A stretch of 64,000 nucleotides of DNA from Biomphalaria glabrata (taxonomy: Eukaryota; Mollusca; Gastropoda; Planorbidae), in assembly GCF_947242115.1 (NCBI RefSeq), contig NC_074712.1, positions 42,432,838 through 42,496,837 on the forward strand, written 5' to 3'. Of the stretch, positions 51,801 through 62,909 are shown one piece after another. Each line of letters starts with the position of its first letter. Within the stretch, counting starts at the first letter, position 1. Under the pieces are notes generated by a model, which worked only from the letters and a program-made list of their open reading frames with translations, did no database searches and was not told the DNA's origin. Made by a program: the position numbers and the translations under genes.

Positions 51801-54800
51801 CTTTTCCTGGTAGATTCTACATTCAGAGTTCCATTTCATAAACTCATAATCGCACACTCGTTAAAGGTCATGGTATCAATCCATCACAGAAAAAGTGAGG
51901 GCCTAACGAAGGTAAAGATACATTTACAACTATTTTTAAGGGGGGGGGAGGATTTTCTACTTTTTGTGCCGACGTTTCGGTGGGCCGGATGGAACCACAA
52001 CGCGGGCCGGTTCTGGCCCGCGGGCCGTACTTTGGGCATCGCTGTTCTACAGAGTTAGCTAACTTTCTAAGTTATATATATATATATACACATATATACA
52101 TGTGTTGCCCACCATTGCCAAATTTTTTTTTAATGTGGCCCTAGATACAAAAAGGTTGCCCACCCCTGTGCTAAAGCAATATAACAAGGACACAGCATTA
52201 TTACACATTTACAAATTTATATCTTTAATTTTGATTGGAAAATGTTTTCGTTATACAAATGCACATTTTTTTTTTTAGAGTGAAGCACACCTTATGAAAG
52301 GGATTATTCCAGAGAAGCATCAAAGAACAGTGTTTGATAATATCATTCAGGCTTCCTTAGAAACTTTAGTTACTGAGGGTGAGGTAGGTCATATCATGTA
52401 AACAGTGTCAGTTTTATTATACAGTTATAGTTTATATTGACAAACTATTAATTAATATTTTAAATGACTGGTTGTAAAAATGCTTATTTTTGTTTCATGA
52501 AAAAATTTTCATCAAATAGCTTCTAGCCACTGCTGCTAGAAAAAATGTGTCCAGGCATGATTTTGGTGCTGTGTTATCCATCTTTCCAATTGTTCAACAT
52601 TTAAGACTAGTTAAACCAGAATTCGACCTTCTTTTGGAAGTAAGTGAAGTTTATGATTTTCTTTTAAATTAAGGGCATAATTCGTAATTATTTTAGAACC
52701 AGAACCTCAATTTGGGAAGTCAGCAACCACATTCCTCATATATTCTCTTCATGTTTCTGACCATGGTCTTCTGGTAGAGTGAGGTGAATCACAGCTCGTA
52801 ACAATATTTATAGCTAAAGTTTTTAATAAAAAATTTTGGGGGTTGACATTTTAATAAATAAAAATTTGGGGCTATGTTTGCGACTTAATTTTTTTTTATG
52901 CTTAGGGTTGCCAAGCACCAACCAGAGCCAAACTAACATCCTTGTTATCAACATTGGATAGCACAGTAAGTTAAACAATTCCCTTGATGTTGTTTTCATT
53001 TAACCTAACTGTTGTACATTAAAAATTAATTAAATATTTTAAGCAATATATGTGACTTATGATTTATGTATCAAAAAGTAACATTTAAAAGTTCAGTGAC
53101 AGATAAGTTGCAAAACAAATATTGTTGGCCTAAATCTTTGTTGTAGGAAAATTATATTCATTTTTAATGCATTTTTTTTTTGTGTTTGAATAAAAAAGCA
53201 CTTTTTTAAACTCTTTCTCTCCTTATTAACAATACCATCGTTGATTTGACCCCCATTACATTAAATTAATTTATGGTTTTATAAACGTGTAATTGTGTTA
53301 TATAAAAAGAGCATGCATTCTACATAATTCTATACCAAAAGAGTAACATTTTTTTATTACAAACAAAAATGTAATTGAAGTTTAATCATAACAGGGTAGA
53401 ATGTACAAATGTGAAAAATGAACAATACTGTTAGAATCTGGAAAATAATCACGGAAATAAAGAATTAAAATAGAAAAATGCAATATTTTCACCATTTTAT
53501 TTGTTTGATGGAACAAAATTTACATTTTACTTTTTTTTTTTAATGGTGTCAGCAACATATGGCTTCTTTAAACTTCTTTAATTAGCATTAGATTAAAAAT
53601 AAATGCACCCTAGTGTGCTATTGATAGCTTGAATGAAATGATTATCCATTAGTTTATGAAGCCCATCTTAAATAAGCTTTTAGCATTGTACTTGTTTTCA
53701 ACTATTAATATTTCAATCTCTCTTATTTCCCCTGGAAACTACTACTGTTGGAGTAAACAGTTAAATGCTTTTTTTTTTCTAACTTGCTAGGGAGCCAAAG
53801 CTTTAGAAGAGTTTACAGAAAGTACTAGAGTGAGTGTTACTTGTATTCTTCTTTCAGAACTTTGAACAAAAATTATTTAACTAAATTTACATAGCAAACA
53901 TGTACAAAAAGAAAATGAAATAAAAAAAAATTAATATTGAAACCATAATACTCTTTCAGGATGACAAATCTTTGAATATGCCAAAAGATGGAATAGTTCA
54001 TCAACTGGCCAATCAGGTAATTTATTGAAATAATGTTATTTTAGTGTGGCATCATAGAAGGATAAAATGTTCATAAAATAAAAGATTGTGGATAAAATAT
54101 TCATAAAATAAAAGATTGTGGATAAAATGTTCATAAAAATATAAAAGGTTAAGATCAAACTGTCTAGAAAATGATTTTTTAAATGTAAAATTTCATGTTA
54201 GTGTTTACAATGTTCAACAGACTATGATGTTTTTGGAGCAGCTTCAGGGATATTGTGAGACAGCTGGAGCAATGCTTCTAATGCATGGTATCTAATTTAT
54301 TTAATCCTTATTTTCTAATTTAGTACTTTTTGAATTAAATTTCATTAAAATGTTTGTTTTAGAGTCACAAAGTTTTTAAATGAAAAGCTCTTTTCATTTA
54401 AATATTTTTTTATGAATAGATTAATGGTTATAGAACTTGCATTTAGTTTACACCAGCAGTTCTCAACCTTTTTTGCTCGGCGGCCTTAATACGATTCCCA
54501 ACTAGGCGGCGACCCAACCATAAAATTTATTTTGTTCATAGGCCTATGTAAATTTCATTTTGCCAATATTATATAATTGTCATCAAAATGTAGGTGGGCA
54601 TCCATAATGTATTTTCATAAAAACTGAATATAGCAAAAGCAATTGTATTTATTGTAAAAATAATTTTGTGCTTAAATTAGAAAAAAACAAAACTTTATGA
54701 CTTTCATTAATCTACTTTCTAGTGCATGTTTATTATGTTAATGCAAATTTAAGTGACAATTTAAAAAGTAGGAGCACGTTGCCCTGCCTCATGGTGGCGC

Positions 54801-57800
54801 TCGCGTGGAAACGGCCAATAGAGGAAGTGGCTAGGCAAAATGGGTAGCAACACAAGACTCCCGTGGAGATGCCCACGGGTAGACGAGAGTCCACCCATTG
54901 CACGGGCGGGGTTGTAAAAAAGTCCCCACGAACACGTCCCACATCCATGCGCTGTTCCTCAAAGGGACCGTTACATAAATGGCGGGTCCCGCACAGCTAG
55001 CTTGGTACACCGAAGGAAAATGGCGGAGGCTCCCGGTGCCCTCGGCCTTCGGCCATGTGCAGCCAAGCATGCATCGGGGGCCAAAGGCATTGGAAACAGC
55101 AATGTTTTACATAGGCAGTGACTCCGGTCTCTCTCAAACAGAACTGTGTTCTCACAGGTTTTTTTTTTTTTACTGTTTGGCGTCCAAACAGGTTTTTTTT
55201 TTCAAACTTAGAGCTCAAATTCGGCTCAGCTCTTGGACATCAACAAGGTCTAGGCATGAAAAATGTACATTTGTTAATACAGTGAATTGCCAACATCAGT
55301 ATAAAGATTGAGCTTGATTCTGTTTCCCCGGGTGAGGAATTCTCCTGGTAGTAAAATAATAATGAATGTAACCTTCAGTATCAAGTCTTTTTCTGAATTT
55401 AGTTTTAAAGATATGTTGTCAGAAATAGAGGAAAGTGCAAAACAATCTCAGAATGGGATATGGTTGTTAACACCTGATACAGAATTGTTTAAATGACATT
55501 GAAAAATATACTTTTTAGCTGCATCACTATTGTGGCTGTGTCTTCATTGCTAATATTGGCCATGAATCATACAGTGAGTTTCAATGACTTTTGATGACTC
55601 ATTCTGTACCAAACGTTGAAATAGAGACCATCATCCAAACATACTTGGAGCCGTTGGAGCACCATTTGTGCAGGCATAAAAATATCTTTAAAAAAAGAAC
55701 CAACTTTGTCAATTAAATAACATTCTATATAAGTTGCATCAACAGGTTTCCAAAAGGAAACTCATCTTTAAAATCACGCAAACCAGTAACTAAAAATTGG
55801 CAATCTCTGTGGATTTATCAAGTTGGATGCTAAATATTGGAAGTGGAGAAGATACCATTTTCTGAATTACATGATCCTTGATATCAGTAGACATGTCAAC
55901 TATTTTCCTGTGAACAGTCTCATTAGATAAGGAAACTGCTCTAAATTTATTAACGAATTCGGCTTAAATCATCACTGTAACAAAGTATTTGACTGCTGGC
56001 AATATCCACTTCTCGGCAATGGTGTGAGATTTCAAAGCTCTGTCTATTCTGAGAGCCACCAAATAAGAAGCCAATTTGTTTTGATTATGGTATTAGCCAC
56101 CTGAGATAAGTCTGAATCTGAATGTCTTGACTTCATCAGCTTTAATTTGCACTTTTCAGTTTGGCTTCATACATTCAGCAGATAAGACTTCATTACATGG
56201 GAGTTTTTCAGTTCCCGCTTGAACTTTTGAAGTAAAACCTAATTGCAAAAAGCGTCATTGCATTTTCTCCTCTTACATCGAGATCCATGTTCCTGGGATG
56301 TTTTGTAATGAATATAAAACGATGGCATAATACTAGTTCCAGTTGCTCCATGGCGTGCTAGAACCTTTACAATCCCACAATGAAGTTAAGCAGCCCGTTA
56401 GACAGATAGCAATTTCAAAATATTTATGGTGCAACATAATTTTCGAATGAAAATTATATTATAAAAAAAATACACCAGTAATTACCAATGGAAAAATATG
56501 TCTACCTTCAAACATTAATGCTACACTCTCTAAAAGTGTTTTCTGCATCCTTTGGTAATATGTCAGTGTTCTTAATTCTTAATTAATATGTCTCCCCCAC
56601 TTTTTTGTTTTATTAATTTGACACTTCAGATCATTTCATGATTTTATATTGTAGGAGGTAGGACCGGTAATGTCCCTTTATTTCATTTATTCAAATGTAA
56701 ATGTATACCATCTATGGTACAAATGTGTTTTGTATGTTACACATTAGAAGCGAAAAAAAAAACTTCAGATGAAAAATTCTGAAAACCCGAAATTTCCGAA
56801 GGTCATAGGCGACCCCCGACAAATGGTCTTTCGACCCCCCAAAGGGGACACGACCTACAGGCTGAGAACCCCTGGTTTACACAGTATGCTTAAAAAATCT
56901 ATATGATAATGGATATGGATAATTTTAATATGTATTTTGTGCCAGCTTAAGCGGAATGATAAAAACAATGCCTTTTTTTATTATATTTATGTGCAGGAGA
57001 GAAAACAGCCCCATCTTCAACAATAACTCCAGACACATGTCGACTTAAAGCAGCAGACTACATGAGTATGTAAACACATACAGCACTATCTTACGACTAG
57101 TGTAAAGAATACTTACTACTAAAATCATAGTTCATAAAAAAAAAATGAAGTGCTTGCCAAGCATTCCCTAGCTTAAGTTATAAACATCTCTTTACTACCA
57201 CTTGTCCTTGTCTCTATAAAAATTGTCATTCTGGTTGATAGCAAATTTCAAAACCATTAGAAGCTAGAAGTTGAAACTGCTGGATATTTTATCTACACTT
57301 GGGTCTAAATCTTTTGAGCTACTGCTGCTTGCTATAAAATACTAAATGTTATGTTTATCTGTAACACTTGAAGTTATATTATAACTAAATAAGCTTTATT
57401 ATTGAGATATTTATAAAGATATGATGCATTTTTGGGTACAGTTAAAGACTTCATCATAAGTTCTATATTTGGAATCCTGTTCTTACTGTTAGAATTTTAT
57501 TTTCTTAATATATATATATATGCTAATTACTATCTATCCATCTTGATGTTTTTGTAGAGATAACCAACATTTGGCCATACAATGTTTCTTAACTTATCTT
57601 ATATAATACAGACGTTACTTCAAAAAAGAAGATGATTATGTCCTACTCGTTATGCATTTAGTCATGCATATTAATCAATGACCTAAATTCTGCCAAGTCA
57701 CTGGTTTTTCTGGCTAGCTCAGGCTACCCGATCCATGCTCTAATAGCGCTAGGGAAGAAGGATCATTTGTACAAATTTGTCTTAGCATATGAAACGAAGA

Positions 57801-60800
57801 ATGTGCCTTTATTTTTGTGTCTTTCTGAGTATTTTATTAAATTTTGTTTTTGTGTTTGAAGATTATGGTTCAGTGTTTTATGTATAATTGCTACTTTACT
57901 TTTAAGTCTTCTATCCTAAAGGCTTTCTAAATTTAGTGATTTATACTCTAGTCAAATGTGAATATTTGTTTGTTATGAATCTCACTGCTCTATTTTGTGT
58001 CTGTTCCAGTTTCTTAATGTTTTCTTGAGTTGAGGGGTCCCAAACGGAGGATGCATATTCTATTGGCCTAACATTTTAGTTTTATGTTCTTATTTGATTT
58101 ATAGAAATTTCTTTTAATAAACCCTAATGCTTTGTTGGATTTTTTTATAGTTTCATCAATACAAAACAACAAACAATAAAATTAACATTAGATAAGGAAG
58201 CTTTAGAAAAAAATGACAGCCCTACTTATCTTGGAGTCACCTATGACCCGAGACTAACCTGGAAAAACCAAATAGATAAAACACAGAGTAAAGGCATCCA
58301 GAGACTATCCCTCTTGAAAAAATTAGCTGGCACAGATTGGGGAGCTAATCACAACATCCTGAAAAAGACCTATACCAGTTATGTAAGACCTGTACTAGAA
58401 TATGGTGCCACAGCATGGGGCTCAGCAGCCCAAACCAACCTAAGAAAAATAGACAAGGCTCAAAATATTGGTCTAAGGATAATGACAGGAGCAATCAAAA
58501 CAACACCCATAAGAGCTATGGAGGAAACCGCTGCCCTGATCTCTTTGGATGAAAGAAGAGAAATAAAAATCCTTTCCCAATTCACTAAATTGGAAACCTT
58601 GGAGAGGCACCCACTCAGAACAAAAATCCACAAAACTGGCACCAAAAACCGTCTCAAAAGGACCAATTTCATACAGGAATCTCTAAACCTAAAAAAGAAA
58701 CACCAACTTGAAAAAATTACTCTGGAATCCTCGATACACTATAATGAATCTCCACCCTGGGACGAAAGCCCTCTTCCTACTATAAGGGACCATATTGAAA
58801 ACATAAAAAGAAAATCTGATTACAGACCAACAGAGCTCAAGGAAATAGTGAACTGTTTTCTACATACCAATTACCCTAGCAATCAGTGGATCAGAGTTTA
58901 CACGGATGGCTCATCCCATAAAGCCACCACAAATGGAGGAGCTGGAATACTTATCGAATGGCCAGATGGAGGAAAACTAGAAAAATCCTTTGCAACTGGA
59001 GAGCTCTCTGACAGTCACAGAGCAGAAAGGGAAGCACTAGCACTAGCTGCTACCATGCTAGCAAATCATCCAAGTTCCCCTCACAGTCAGATTGTCTTTC
59101 TAACAGACGCAAAAACAACCCTCCAAAGCCTGCAAAACTCTGATTCCCCTTATATTAAAAACCTCAGAACAGCACTCACAAAGCTCAACCACAACAGCAA
59201 AAAAACTGTTATTCAATGGATACCAGCTCACATACAACTAGCAGGAAATGAGAAGGCTGACACACTTGCCAAGAGTGGGAGAACAAACTCACAAGTAAAC
59301 TCTGCACTCTATCCAGAAGAAATGAAGAAATTAATTGTAGATAAAATAAATGAGAAATGGACGAGCTCCCATCCAAATCACAAGAAAGATGATGCTTACT
59401 ATAAGCTATCCCGACAAGACCAACGTCTAATCTTTCGACTCAGGACCGGACACAACAGAATGCGACAACACATGTTCCGGAAGCTCAAAATTGGAACCAG
59501 TGAAATCTGCCCATGTGGAGTATCACCAGAGAATGCCGACCACGTCCTCCAAAACTGCTCTCTTTACCAAGAGGCCCGTATAAGACATTGGCCCCAAATC
59601 ATCCCAATAGAAAGAAAACTATATGGAGAGCTCCCTGATTTGGAAACCACTGCGCAGTTCATCTCATGTATTGGTCTAGTCATATGAACACTCCAACATA
59701 ACAATGAGAACGATGAAGAAGAAGAAGAAAATCAATATGGGGATTCCATGACAGTTTTTCATTTATTATAACACCTAGGTATTTTGTGTTTTTAGTCGGT
59801 GTTACTGGTTTACCATGAATAAGATTGATAAGTGGAATTAATTTGTTTTAGTTTTTTTGTTACTCTTAATAAATGACATTTTTCTGGGTGGAAAGACATG
59901 CTCCAATTTGATTCCCATTTCTGTATTTCATCTAATTCTCTTGGTAAAATTTCTGTATCTTGTGTTGTTTTTATTGTTCTATATATTGAACAATTGTCTG
60001 CATAAAAATCTTACTTTTATTCCTGAATTAATGCAATTTGGTGAATCATTTATGTAAATTAAAAATAGTAGTGGACCTAAGACTGTTCCTTGAGGTACAC
60101 CTGAGTTTACTGTTATTGGTGTTGATTTAGAGCCATTTATTATTACAGTTTATTCTCTTCCTATCAGAAAATCATTAATCCACTGATGCAATGGACCATC
60201 AATGCCAAAATAATTTAATTTTTTAAGCAAACTATGGTGGTGAACTTTGTCAAAAGCTTTGAAAAAAGGTTTATTACTATACCTACCCTTATGGACTCTT
60301 ACAAGGATGTGTAGAGAAATTCGCAAATCCAATTACATCCTTTATTTTGTTCTCATAACTAAAAACAAATCGTATTACTAATTCAAAAACTTTCATTCAC
60401 TAATTTAAAAGTGTATGCCTTTTATTTAAAATTGAATGTCTCTTTTTTTTAGTAACATAAATCTCTCAAAGATCTACTGTTTCTACTAACTACTAGTTCA
60501 GTACTCATATGTCTACTATGATATCTCAGTATTTCTTTTTTTTTTTTTCGTGTCTCCAGCTCGTGTTTTGTCTGCCTTAGGCTTAAATCTCAGCAATAAA
60601 GCACAGACCTATAATGACTTGGCTCTGAGACCCATATTTATGTTGAATAATTTGAACTATATTCTCAAATCAATGAAGAGGTAGGTTATCTCAAGTTAGG
60701 TGCCATATGTGAGCCTAGAAGTAAACATTTTATTGTGAAGTTAAATTTAAATGACAAAAGCTGATACATTTTATGTATGTAATATTAAACTTTCTAGCAT

Positions 60801-62908
60801 AATCTTTTTTTTTTACTTGGCAATTTAAACCCATTTGGTTTTTGGCAGCAGTTTAGCATTACTATTCAAGTGTTGAAAGAGTTATTAATATCTAGTAGAA
60901 TAGATAACTGATCAGAGGTGTACAGTGTTGTTTGCTAGGTATGTAAGTGAAGCATAAAATACAAGGTTGAAAATAGTGAACATATCTTACTGTCATACTC
61001 TACTGGGCATTTAATTAAAAGAGCATAATTAATCAAAGAAGTTGAAAAGAAAAAAAAATATTTTAAGTTAATATCCTGACCAGTCAATCATGAAGGAACC
61101 TTAATTGAAAGTCATTGTGGCTTCTAGAAAAGTCTAATTAGATATTAAAAAAGGACGATCAAGGTGTGAAAAAAGATCACCTATGACAGGTCACGACAAG
61201 ATGATGGTCTGCAAATATTTATCTCAAGCATGACCATTTGGTTTAACAAATGAATATCACATTAGAAAAAATCTTATACAATTGACTCTTGATAGTCCGT
61301 AGGTTACAGGACAGATGGGAGTGTCGAATGTCCTAAAATTTCGGATTACCAAAGAGTATCTGTATTTCAAAGAATTTAACCATTTATGTCAAGAACATTC
61401 TGGGTTGTAAAATAAGCAATAGAGGAGAAAGAGTTTCTCAGATTGGGGATATTCTCTCAATTTTATGTTGTTTTTTTCTCTTGGTGTCATCTTTATTTTT
61501 ACAAAATGTTCTTTTTTTCTACCTTTTTTTTTTCATAATGTCATAAACAGTAGAAATAGCAGTAGGAGTTACACACACAATGGCCATACTTCTTAATAAT
61601 TTCAATTTTTAAAGGAAGAGATAATGTTTTGATACTTATTTTTGCTCGCCATCCTGCAAGACATAACAAAACTGCAGCACTAAAAAATATGACAGATAAA
61701 CTGTCATATGGTAGACATGCATCACTCATATACATTAACATAGCATTGAATTTCTTAGTGTGTCAGATTATAAAATGTCAAACTTTTAAGAGTCAACTGT
61801 TATTTAAAAGCTCTTAGAGAACACATTATATTGACACCATCATCATAGAATCCTATCTTTTGTAATAGAAAAAAAAAAGTCTAACTCAAATAATAGACAA
61901 TAGTGGCATATCCTAACAAGCCAGTTTAAGTCAAATAACAGACAATAGTGGCATATACTAACAAGCCAGTTTAACTGTCTGCAGTAAAAAACTTTTGTTG
62001 CGTAGAAGAAGACAGAAAGTAATGATTCCAAAAAAACCTGCATCTAGGTGCAAAACCTAAGACATAAAATTCAGTCATTGTCATCATTATGCAAACGAAT
62101 CTAGAAAAGACAGTAATTTTTTTTTCTAGAAATCATTTATTTATTTATTTAGTGAAGGAGCAAGTCTAGCCCTAATTGCTGCTAGCATAGACTAAGTGTT
62201 GTGTGCAGCTAATGATCTAATTTTGCTTTTGAAAGAAACTTTCCAAAAATTGATTGCTACCATCTCTTAGTTTTTAGGCACCTTTTTTTTTTAATTTCTC
62301 CTGTAATTTGCAATAGAAAATAAATTAAAACTTAATATTCTGATGCTTCTAAGAATAAAATTGAATTTTGTGTGACAAAGTTAAATGTATTTTTAAAATT
62401 CTTTTAGATGATCTTATGCAACTCAAATGTAATCTGCTTTTTTTATTTTAAATGTTTAAAATGCTATCAATGTTTATGTCTGATTTCATTCATAATTTTA
62501 AAAGATCTTGGGTTCATAAATCCTTAAACTTTTACAATCTCCATTATCTACATTATGGATATTATACTTTAAAAATTACATTTAAACATCATATCAAATG
62601 ACATTAAATTTAAAGTATAAAAAATTGTTACAGGTCAGGACTTTTAGACCTATTGTCGTCATGGAATAAAGAAATAGAATTCTTTTATAATAACCAGATC
62701 TTGGAACAAAAAAGCGACTACTCTGAGAGGTTAGATGTTTTTTAATCATTGATTGTACAGGCAAGTGCACATTTTAAACTGTACTTTGGGAAAGATGAGA
62801 TAAAATTTCTCACTGTCTTTTCTGTCCGACAGCTGGAGCAAGGTTCTTCATTACATTCTGGAAATGGACAAACCAATGTCACAACACAGAACTCAAGATC
62901 AGGTGAAA
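43181..62908 (+). CDS. EXOC7: Exocyst complex component 7 (Exo70), 3' end beyond window
   Basis: Exo70 binds PI(4,5)P2 and tethers secretory vesicles as part of the exocyst. Twenty coding exons join in frame: 43181-43258, 44469-44634, 45262-45346, 45553-45661, 46360-46477, 47603-47771, 47883-47964, 48071-48129, 48239-48273, 48577-48683, 52279-52383, 52520-52639, 52906-52965, 53791-53829, 53960-54016, 54221-54287, 56997-57065, 60560-60680, 62634-62729, 62833-62908. They give 606 codons; about 110 more residues are expected past the edge. Diagnostic blocks: [131 protein letters not shown]. The N-terminus is a coiled coil. An ATG at 43196 is an alternative start. Intron 2 looks U12-type. Introns 10, 16 and 17 are expanded by transposons. 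Exons 7-9 cover the low-conservation linker. Confidence 0.94.
44635..45261 (+). other. EXOC7: Probable U12-type (minor spliceosome) intron, EXOC7 intron 2
   Basis: The donor reads GTATCCTTTT, the U12 5' consensus, right after GAA A. A branch-site match TTTTCTTAAC ends at 45247. The AG at 45260-45261 is 15 nt beyond the branch A and restores the frame: GAA A|AC ATT GAG gives ENIEKT, aligned to human ENVEKT. The nearer AG at 45249-45250 would shift the frame into an early stop. Both the minor-class signals and the protein alignment support this reading. Confidence 0.8.
45848..45880. repeat. (TA)n microsatellite
   Basis: A short TA run lies in EXOC7 intron 4. Confidence 0.9.
46940..47510 (-). 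mobile_element. Decayed LINE reverse transcriptase fragment (RTE-like)
   Basis: The minus strand shows RT palm motifs split across frames: a GLRQGDSLS-type motif near 47430, [30 protein letters not shown]-type sequence, a degraded [10 protein letters not shown] motif ([10 protein letters not shown] in the open frame) and a [13 protein letters not shown]-like end. It lies in EXOC7 intron 5, antisense. Confidence 0.65.
48899..49066 (+). mobile_element. SINE type 2 inside Helitron copy B
   Basis: It has a tRNA-like head (GATGGCTGCCTGAGCGCTGG, ATCGAACCCTGCCCGCTCCC) and the body GGTTTGGACTAGAAAGTAAA ... TAAAACATTTTAC. It is shared with copy A and with solo SINEs elsewhere in the window. Confidence 0.7.
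49163..49805 (-). mobile_element. hAT remnant inside Helitron copy B
   Basis: The ends CAGGGTTGTACTTAACC and GGCCTAAGACCGGCCCTG correspond to the copy A hAT ends. The flanks GTAAATAG and CAAAATAG are remnants of the same 8-bp duplication, so the hAT entered the Helitron before it was copied. The transposase C-terminal frame is kept at 49290-49481 (minus). A second hAT-end-like scrap lies at 49085-49110. Confidence 0.72.
49930..52168. mobile_element. hAT element (outer), EXOC7 intron 10
   Basis: The ends CAGGGGTGGGCAAAATATGG and GGTTGCCCACCCCTG are hAT-type inverted repeats. The flanks TACTAAAG (49922-49929) and TGCTAAAG (52169-52176) match at 7 of 8. The interior 50280-51100 probably holds decayed transposase sequence but no frame is clear enough to assign. 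A second hAT is nested at 51334-52044. Confidence 0.78.
51334..52044. mobile_element. hAT element (inner), nested in 49930-52168
   Basis: The ends CAGTGATGCTCAACCTTATT and TTTGGGCATCGCTG are imperfect inverted repeats. Perfect 8-bp duplications TTCTACAG lie at 51326-51333 and 52045-52052. The sub-terminal sequence is rich in CGCGGGCC. The 711-bp length and lack of a transposase make it non-autonomous. Confidence 0.85.
54061..54148. repeat. 30-bp tandem repeat, 2.6 copies
   Basis: GATAAAATGTTCATAAAATA plus AAAGATTGTG repeats at 54061, 54091 and 54121. It lies in EXOC7 intron 15. Confidence 0.92.
54454..56874 (-). mobile_element. hAT-Charlie-type element with transposase remnant, EXOC7 intron 16
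   Basis: Perfect 8-bp duplications GTTTACAC lie at 54446-54453 and 56875-56882. The ends CAGCAGTTCTCAACCTTTTT and GGCTGAGAACCCCTG are the Charlie-like CAGNGGTTCTCAACC type. The minus strand between about 56400 and 55640 keeps transposase blocks in broken frames, for example [20 protein letters not shown] and [19 protein letters not shown], similar to SCAND3/ZBED-type hAT proteins; a TAA ends the first block soon after. The 2.4-kb copy is complete at its ends but not coding-competent. Confidence 0.85.
57595..60345 (-). mobile_element. LINE-B copy split by a LINE-A insertion
   Basis: The two halves are 57595-58161 (RT C-terminal tail) and 59731-60345 (RT core, with [20 protein letters not shown] and [14 protein letters not shown] at 60150-60332). 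The sequence resumes exactly across the insert: TTTCATCAATA before and ATCAATATGGGGATTCCATG after, compared with TTTCATCAATATGTGGATTC in the intact 31225-32000 copy. It lies in EXOC7 intron 17, antisense. Confidence 0.88.
58162..59730 (+). mobile_element. I-clade (nimbus-like) LINE, 5'-truncated, with intact RNase H frame (LINE-A)
   Basis: The frame is open from the insertion point to the TGA at 59685-59687, about 508 codons. The order is: RT thumb ([39 protein letters not shown]), then an RNase H domain with all catalytic residues ([66 protein letters not shown]), then a zinc knuckle [20 protein letters not shown], ending ISCIGLVI. The 3' end is GATGAAGAAGAAGAAGAAA. The target duplication is ATCAATA at 58155-58161 and 59731-59737. 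The RT catalytic core and ORF1 are missing, so it cannot move by itself. The clean frame indicates a recent insertion. Confidence 0.93.
61279..61803. mobile_element. Tigger/pogo-like MITE
   Basis: CAATTGACTCTTGATAGTCC at the left and the inverse of CAGTTGACTCTTAAAAGTTT at the right form terminal inverted repeats. TTTCGGATTACCAAAGAG just inside the left end is typical of Tigger termini. TA precedes the left end, but the right flank reads TTA, so the target site is imperfect. It lies in EXOC7 intron 18. Confidence 0.5.
61883..61974. repeat. 45-bp tandem duplication
   Basis: GACAATAGTGGCATAT..CTA plus ACAAGCCAGTTTAA occurs twice with a 45-bp offset and few differences. It lies in EXOC7 intron 18. 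Confidence 0.88.
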
Positions 62909-62909
62909 G

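Noticed and set aside
51687-52058. 123-aa open frame in EXOC7 intron 10
   Set aside because: It lies inside the nested hAT and runs through its terminal inverted repeat; no transposase motif.
54979-55311. 110-aa open frame in EXOC7 intron 16
   Set aside because: It lies in the non-coding left part of the Charlie-type hAT; the real transposase remnant is on the opposite strand further right.
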